Shown piece after piece: positions 58,509 to 64,000 of a stretch of 64,000 nt of DNA. Source of the DNA: Halicephalobus mephisto (taxonomy: Eukaryota; Nematoda; Chromadorea; Rhabditida; Panagrolaimidae). Position 1 is the first letter of the stretch. Each line of letters starts with the position of its first letter. Position numbers and translations under genes: made by a program. The DNA is taken from assembly GCA_009193035.1 (NCBI GenBank), contig SWDT01000049.1, positions 372,001-436,000 of the forward strand, written 5' to 3'. The notes under the pieces are model-generated. The model was not told where the DNA came from and searched no databases. It saw only the letters and a program-made list of their open reading frames with translations.

Positions 58509-60343
58509 TTAATGAACAGGTACTTCCTTCTTTGATAACGGTCCAAAGCAGAATCGACAGCAGACGTAGGTGGTTTTCCCGACGTGATTCACGATTGACT
58601 TACTGATCTGATTCAAATCATGAGAAACCGATAAAAAACCAAAGTAGACAAAAAAGATAAAAAATAAAAAAGATAAAAAAAATAAAAAAAATAAAAAAGC
58701 TAAATTTCATAACTTTGAATACATAACAAAAAAATAAAAAATTAATTTATAAAAAAAGTATACTGTAAGAACAATTAAATTATTGTAAATACGATAAAAA
58801 ATTATTTTTTTGAAATTTTTATTTTTTTCAATGTTGTTTTTTAAAATAATTAAATTTGAATTTTATAAATTTTTTTGAATAAGATTTTAGAACAAGTTAT
58901 GAGTTAATTTTACAACTTTTTAAGTTCATTGAGGTGATCATTATCGATTTTTATCAAAGTTCTTCAAAAAAGTAAAGATAAAAAATTCCATATCTAAAGT
59001 ACCAAAATCGAACTGAAGTTGTTCTAGATGACATAATTGCTCTTTTATGTTATCGAAAACTGCTTTTGAATTTTTTGTTAATTTTTAATCAACATATTTT
59101 TTTAAATAAAAAATTTAAACAGAAAATTTTATATATTAAATATAAAAATTTAAATAAAATAATTTTTAAAAAAATTTTTATATATTAAATATAAAAATTT
59201 AAATAAAATAATTTTCCAAAAAAATTTTATATATTAAATATAAAAATTTAAATAAAACAATTTTTCGAAAAAATTTATTTATTTCGTAATCTATAAAGTA
59301 AATTTTAAAATTTATTAATTTTTAAACATATTTTTTTAAATAAAAAATTTTATATATTAAATATAAAAATTTAAATAAAATAATTTTCCAAAAAAATTTA
59401 TTTATTTCGTAATCTATAAAATAAATATTAAAATTTATCATAGACATTTAACAAATTTTACAAAAAATAAAAAATATTAACTTTTATTTTTAACAAACAT
59501 TTCATTATCTATTTTTAAATTATTAATTTTAAATTTTAATTTTATTAATTTTAATAATTATTTTATAATTAATTTTTTCAAATTTAATAAATTTTGTAAA
59601 TTTTATAAATTTTATAAAAAAACGCGAACTCGCTTATTTTTTGACGAACATTTCATCATTTATTTTTAAACTATTAATTTTAACAATTATTTCGTAATTA
59701 AGTAATTTTTTTTAATTTTATAAATTTTGTAAATTTTATAAAAAAAACGCGAACTCGCTTATTTTTTGACGAACATTTCATCATTTATTTTTAAACTATT
59801 AATTTTTCATATTAGTTTTATTAATTTTAACAATTATTTCGTAATTAAGTAATTTTTTCAAATTTTATAAATTTATTACATTTTATAAATTTTATAAAAA
59901 AACGCGAACTCGCTTATTTTTTGACGAACATTTCATCATTTATTTTTAAATCTTTAATTTTTCGTTTTATTTTTGCTAATTTTAATAACTCGTTTTTGGA
60001 ACTGTATAATCTTTTTAAGCTGATTATGGATAATTAGTTTTGCGAAAAATGATAAAAAAGCGAATTCGCTTATTTTTAGCGAACTTTTCAGTTTTGCTCT
60101 TTAAGCAGTTCAGTTTCGATTTTTATTTTTATTTATTTTTATAATTAATTTTATTTTTTACGCTGATGATAATTGTTCAATTAATTTTTTAAAACTTTAC
60201 CGGAAAAAACAAAAATCAGGATTTCCGGATTTTCTGGATTATCTCGTTCCAAATGTTTAACTAAATCGGATTACGGACTCTGGATAGTCTTGATCATCTT
60301 TAATTTCATAATATCTCATTTCAGAAAGTGAATTTAATTCCAT
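58509..60343 (-). CDS. Possible two-exon mini-gene, Cys-containing, 55 residues
   Basis: Exon 1, 60343-60275, reads MELNSLSEMRYYEIKDDQ and ends PES at a GTAATC donor; exon 2, 58607-58509, reads ISKSIVNHVGKTTYVC, then CRFCFGPL and a stop. Both are phase 0, and both are islands of balanced codons in AT-rich DNA. The acceptor is weak (TTTGAATCAG) and the intron (1.7 kb) is repeat-filled, so an exon may be missing between them. Two closely spaced cysteines plus one (CCRFC) could bind metal. I do not recognise it. Confidence 0.35.
59090..59420. repeat. ~58-bp AT repeat
   Basis: ATTTTATATATTAAATATAA with AAATTTAAATAAAATAATTT recurs four times. Confidence 0.85.
59600..60090. repeat. Tandem repeat with CGCGAACTCGCTTATTTTTT
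   Basis: Three close copies (59620, 59745, 59896) and one diverged copy (60058) of AACGCGAACTCGCTTATTTT followed by TTGACGAACATTTCATCATT; the inverted pair GCGAA...TTCGC in the last copy can fold. Confidence 0.88.
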
Positions 60344-60979
60344 TGTTTATCAAAAATTAAAATAAAAAATAAATTTAAATAAAATTTAAAAATTAAAATA
60401 AAAAATAAAAAATAAATAAAAAATTTAAAAATTAATAAAATTTAAAATATAAAATATAAAACTGAATAAAGAATAAAATTTAAAATTTAATAAAAATAAA
60501 ATTAATTACAAGATATTTGACTTTTTGGGAATTTTTTTTTCTGATTTATTCTAATTTTTAATTTTTTAAAATCAATTATTTTAGTTTCTTTATTATTGTA
60601 TTAAATTATTTAATTTTTCAAAAACTTGATCATGTTTAAAAAAATTAAATTATTTTATTGTATTTTATACAATAATTATTAAAAATATTTTTATTTCGAA
60701 ATTGGTCGGTGAAGGAAAGTTGACAATTATATTCCTGATCAAAACTATCAATTTTCGAATTTTAAAATTAAATTTTTAATTAATTTTCAAATTTTTAAAT
60801 AAATTTTTAATCAATTTTCGAATTTTAAAATTAAATTTTTAATCAATTTTCGAATTAATTCAAATTCGAACTGAACTAGTTCCATCCGAAAACTGAAGAT
60901 TTCGAAAACTCAAGGGCTTCATTTTTGCTTACTTTATTGTACTTTTTTATGCAAAGTAATTTTAAAATAAAATGTTTAT

Positions 60980-61330
60980 AAATTTCCCTAGATGAAAGAA
61001 AGCCGTCGAAATTTATGTTTAACATTTTAATTTTTTATAATAAATTGCTTATATAAGTATTAAAATCATTTTTGTTCAAAAGCTATCTGGTGAAGGGAAG
61101 TTATTGAAATTCATGTTTAATATCTTGATTTTCAATTACATTTTATTTAAACGATATAGTTATTAAAACTACTTTTACCCACAAACTATCTGGTGAAGGG
61201 AAGTTGTCGAAATTCATGTTTAATATCTTGATCTTTAATTACATTTTATTTAAATGGTATAGTTATTAAAACTGCTTTTACTCATAAGCTGCCCGGTGAA
61301 GGGAAGCCGCCAAAAATTGTGTAATGCTCA
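60980..61330. repeat. ~117-bp tandem repeat
   Basis: CTATCTGGTGAAGGGAAGTT with AAATTCATGTTTAATATCTT recurs near 61083 and 61185, with variants at 60985 and 61288. Confidence 0.82.
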
Positions 61331-61757
61331 TTGGAGCCCACTTGCCCGGAAGCGGTTAGTAAAAGGCGAATCGCTTGTTCGTTCAAAGACAAGTGAGCCA
61401 GAGATACCCTTCCCCCACTTCTTTCCCACTTTGACCTACATGTCCACATATACTCTAATGAACTCATGTCTTTCACCAGAAAATCAGAGAAAAATGATTT
61501 CAATCGGGACTCTACTCGAGGTCAGATTATCCAAAGCCAGTCGTGATCTCGAAGATGTTTTTCTCCTAACATTTGTTCTTCTTCGATTAATTCCATTTCG
61601 GAATTTATTATATTACTTTTTTAGACTGTTTAGTTACTATTTTAGATTACTTCAATCACAAAAAAGATTGGTCTAAAAAAGTAAAATATAAGTTGGAGAA
61701 CATTTGATCTCCTTCGAGTCACGTTGATTTCGGAATTTTTCATTTCTAAACCAGCAT
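61331..61757. other. Less AT-rich island, no gene recognised
   Basis: 61310-61540 has more balanced composition (GCCCACTTGCCCGGAAGCGG) and open frames on both strands, but no splice-linked exon or recognisable protein. Confidence 0.35.
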
Positions 61758-62303
61758 TGAGGTCTATAAAACAATCAACATGAAAATCAAATTTCACTAT
61801 AACAATTGAATAGGCCGACCTGCTTCAATGCTGCAAACTGCAGATTTTTGGTAATGATTGATATATTTAAAAGTTGCAAACATATTGTAGATTTTTAGTA
61901 TTGATTAATATATTTAAAAATTGCAAGCAAACTGCAGATTTTTGATGATAATTGATATATTTAAAAGTTGCAAACATATTATAGATTTTTGATGTTAATT
62001 TATATATTTAAAAATTGCAAATATATTGCAGATTTTTGATGTTAATTTATATATTTAAAAGTTGCAAACATATTATAGATTTTTGATGTTAATTGATATA
62101 TTTAAAAATTGCCAGTATATTGTAGATTTTTGATGTTAATTGATATATTTAAAAATTGCAAATATATTGCAGATTTTTGATGTTAATTGATATATTTAAA
62201 AGTTGCAAGCAAACTACAGATTTTTGATGATAATTGATGTACCTAAATGCTGCAAGGAAACTGCGATTTTTGATATCGACTTTTTTCGCAGACCTCGGTT
62301 CTG
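61758..62303. mobile_element. Copy 4 of the 47-bp-repeat family
   Basis: Termini GAGGTCTATAAAACAATCAA and CGACTTTTTTCGCAGACCTC pair as in copy 1. Between them are about nine 47-bp units of GATTTTTGATGTTAATTGAT followed by ATATTTAAAAGTTGCAAAC. Confidence 0.85.
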
Positions 62304-62450
62304 ATAAAAAATACATGTGGGTGTGATTGGTTCACTAAACGTCATTGTAACAGAACCTATCACGAGTCAGTTTTTATCGGATCATTAAAGTTATCAAATC
62401 TGTGAAAAAAATTATTTACATGAGATTCCATTTCGGAAAAAAATTAATTT

Positions 62451-64000
62451 CTACCAATTTCCGCCATACGGATGATAGAAATTTCGTTCGTCGAAAGTTT
62501 TCACCGTGACCTGTGGCTGTGACGACGCCGAACAGATGTCGAAAAATTCTTGTTGAAATTTCTGGAGTTCCAACCCGAAAGTGGGGGACTGGGTTCTGGT
62601 GCAGAGAAGGAGAATCCTTTTAGAGAAATCCTTCAATTTTTCGTTTTGATCAACGAGTTTAGATTTTTCAGAACGAACCTAAAATTAATAATCTTATTTT
62701 ATTTTATTTTATATTATTTTATTTTATATTATTTTATATTATATTATTTTATATATATTATATTATATTATTTTATTTTATATATTTTATATTATATTTT
62801 ATATTTTAAATATTTTATATATTTTATATATTTTATATATTTTATATATTTTATTTTATATTATTTTATATTATTTTATTTTATATTATATATTTTATAT
62901 TATAAAAAAGCAGAAATGAGCGTTGTTGTGAAATTGTCCCGGCGCGAATGTCAAGGATCTCAGGGGAACTACAGTAACCTGTATGTTGATTTTATGTGAA
63001 AGTTCATAGGTTTCCTGGAAGCATACCTAACTGAATAGAATCAACATTTAAGAGTTCCTGATTACGGTTTTCACATTATTTGATTCTGAGTACCATCGAT
63101 GACAGGATTGCAATCCAACAGAAAATTGACCGTAATTGAATGTAACCAACTTATTAGTATTTTTTTAACTAGAAGCAAAAGTGGTCCAAATTTGTTTATT
63201 ATACTCGATTACGGTCAATCCTCTGTTGGATTGCAATCCTTCCATCGATGGTACTCAGTCAAATTCAAATAATGTGAACACCGTAATCAGGAGCTTTTAC
63301 GTGTTGATTCTATTCAGTTAGGTGTGATTTCAAGAAATCCGTGTTGTTTCGTAATCGTTATCATACAATCAGAGAACTCGCCGAAGACGGGCTCCATCAC
63401 TCGTATTAAAAATTTTAAAAATTTTAAAAAATTTAAAAATTCTAAAAAATTTAAAAATTCTAAAAAATCTAAAAATTTTAAAAATTCTAAAAAATCTAAA
63501 ATCTATGAAATTTCGGAAATTTTTTGGATTTTTCAATCAGATTTTGGAAAATTCTAAAATTATTTAAAAAAGTTTAAAAAATTCTAAAATCTATGAAATT
63601 TCGGAAAATCTTCGAACTTTTCTATTAAATTCTGGAAAATTATAAAAAGTTTAAAAAGTTTTCAGTAAATTCTGAAAAAATTTAAAATTATTTAGAAAAG
63701 TTTAAAAATCTATGAAATTTCGAACTTTTTTATTGAATTTTGGATAATTCTAAAAAGTTTCAGAATTTTTCAGTAAATTCTAGAAAATCCTAAAATTTCA
63801 ATAAGATTTTCGAAATTTTCAGAATTTTCTAATCCTAAAAAATTTCACAACTTTCTATGATTCCAAAAATTTTCAAAAACTTCTAAATTTTACTATTTTT
63901 CGGAATTTTGCAAATTTCAATTTGATTTTAACAAAATAAATACAGTAATAATTATCCAGAAAAAAAACTTACTCGTTCTCTGTAAGATCTGGCGTAATTT
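62451..64000 (-). CDS. Maf-like bZIP protein, 3' part (runs off the right edge)
   Basis: Minus-strand exons: 64000-63973 (partial) and 62678-62451. The visible protein reads NYARSYRER, intron (phase 0), then VRSEKSKLVDQNEKLKDF, SKRILLL and a tail ending YHPYGGNW. The order YAxSxRxxRV..EK..L..Q.E.LK fits the Maf basic region and the first zipper heptads; Leu, Leu and Ile fall seven residues apart. The zipper is short (about three heptads). By family it would bind DNA as a dimer in the nucleus. The rest of the basic region and the N-terminus lie beyond the window. The intron (1.3 kb) carries TTTTATATTA simple repeats and a 300-bp foldback. Confidence 0.68.
62690..62905. repeat. TTTTATATTA simple repeat
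   Basis: Pure A/T low-complexity DNA of TTTTATATTATTTTATATAT type in the intron of the Maf-like gene. Confidence 0.95.
63025..63323. mobile_element. Foldback (long inverted repeat) element
   Basis: ACCTAACTGAATAGAATCAA at 63025 is mirrored by TTGATTCTATTCAGTTAGGT ending at 63323. Pairing continues inward for about 120 bases (CTGATTACGGT, ACATTATTTGA, GAGTACCATCGATG, AGGATTGCAATCCAACAG), leaving a ~60-base centre. No open frame. Confidence 0.9.
63400..63960. repeat. Degenerate AAAAATTCTAAAAA repeats
   Basis: Short units such as AAAAATTCTAAAAAATCTAA and CTATGAAATTTCGGAAA recur through the rest of the intron of the Maf-like gene. Confidence 0.7.

Noticed and set aside
61296..61676. 126-codon plus-strand and 73-codon minus-strand frames
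   Set aside because: They overlap the 117-bp repeat edge and each other, with no family features.
62550..62999. 149-codon plus-strand frame rich in Tyr, Phe and Ile
   Set aside because: A translation of the TTTTATATTA simple repeat antisense to the Maf-like gene.
1..64000. CRISPR arrays, rRNA genes, intact tRNAs, prokaryotic operons
   Set aside because: The repeats have no regular unique spacers, no rRNA-like stretch was seen, and the genes are spliced eukaryotic genes.

Overview
The window looks like nuclear DNA of a rhabditid (clade V) nematode, probably Caenorhabditis or a close relative. It is AT-rich, introns often end in TTTTAG or TTTCAG, several start codons sit just behind a spliced-leader-type acceptor, and many proteins are nematode-like: an FLP-16-type RFamide precursor, an OAC-type acyltransferase, an F-box protein with a nematode-style tail, and a CATP-like P-type ATPase. 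Gene symbols given are C. elegans orthologue names judged from protein similarity alone. Exon joins were worked out by hand from splice signals and reading frame.  LAYOUT. 1-2.6 kb: tandem repeats. 2.6-8.15 kb (+): a Na,K-ATPase alpha-like protein (5' exon missing) with altered catalytic motifs. 8.6-10.0 kb (-): first exons of an IFT140/CHE-11-like gene, rest not found. 10.3-12.3 kb (+): SLC2-type sugar transporter. 13.0-14.9 kb (+): beta-ureidopropionase. 14.95-15.8 kb: deleted pogo/Tigger-like transposon. 17.1-18.3 kb (+): small Cys-rich one-TM protein. 18.6-19.4 kb (+): F-box protein. 19.7-20.7 kb (+): rpl-36 then mitochondrial acyl carrier protein, a likely operon. 20.8-22.8 kb (-): peroxisomal sarcosine/pipecolate oxidase with a C-terminal SKL. 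24.6-26.9 kb (-): OAC-type acyltransferase broken by a frameshift and two stops. 27.3-29.1 kb (-): GLI/TRA-1-related five-finger protein. 30.1-30.6 kb (-) and 30.8-34.2 kb (+): RPB8 and COG4 head to head. 34.3-35.0 kb (-): Ly6-like surface protein. 35.9-37.2 kb (+): secreted Gly-rich protein. 38.4-38.7 kb (-): flp-16-like neuropeptide precursor. 38.8-56.6 kb: about 18 kb without a convincing gene, filled with minisatellites, MITE-like elements and a dispersed hairpin motif. 56.6-57.8 kb (-) and 62.45 kb to the right edge (-): two Maf-like bZIP paralogues sharing one intron position, with a possible two-exon mini-gene between them.  HOW IT FITS TOGETHER. Apart from rpl-36/ACP, the genes are unrelated housekeeping or nematode-specific functions. 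The repeats show recurring themes: a TIR element carrying an expandable 47-bp internal minisatellite (four copies), three further inverted-repeat element families, a GC-rich 400-bp element in two copies, and a palindrome TTCATATATGAA that recurs just downstream of 5' splice sites in unrelated genes on both strands. The most interesting protein-level observation is the CATP-like ATPase, which keeps DKTGTLT but has lost the first Asp of TGDGVND and the TM4 Glu of PEGL.
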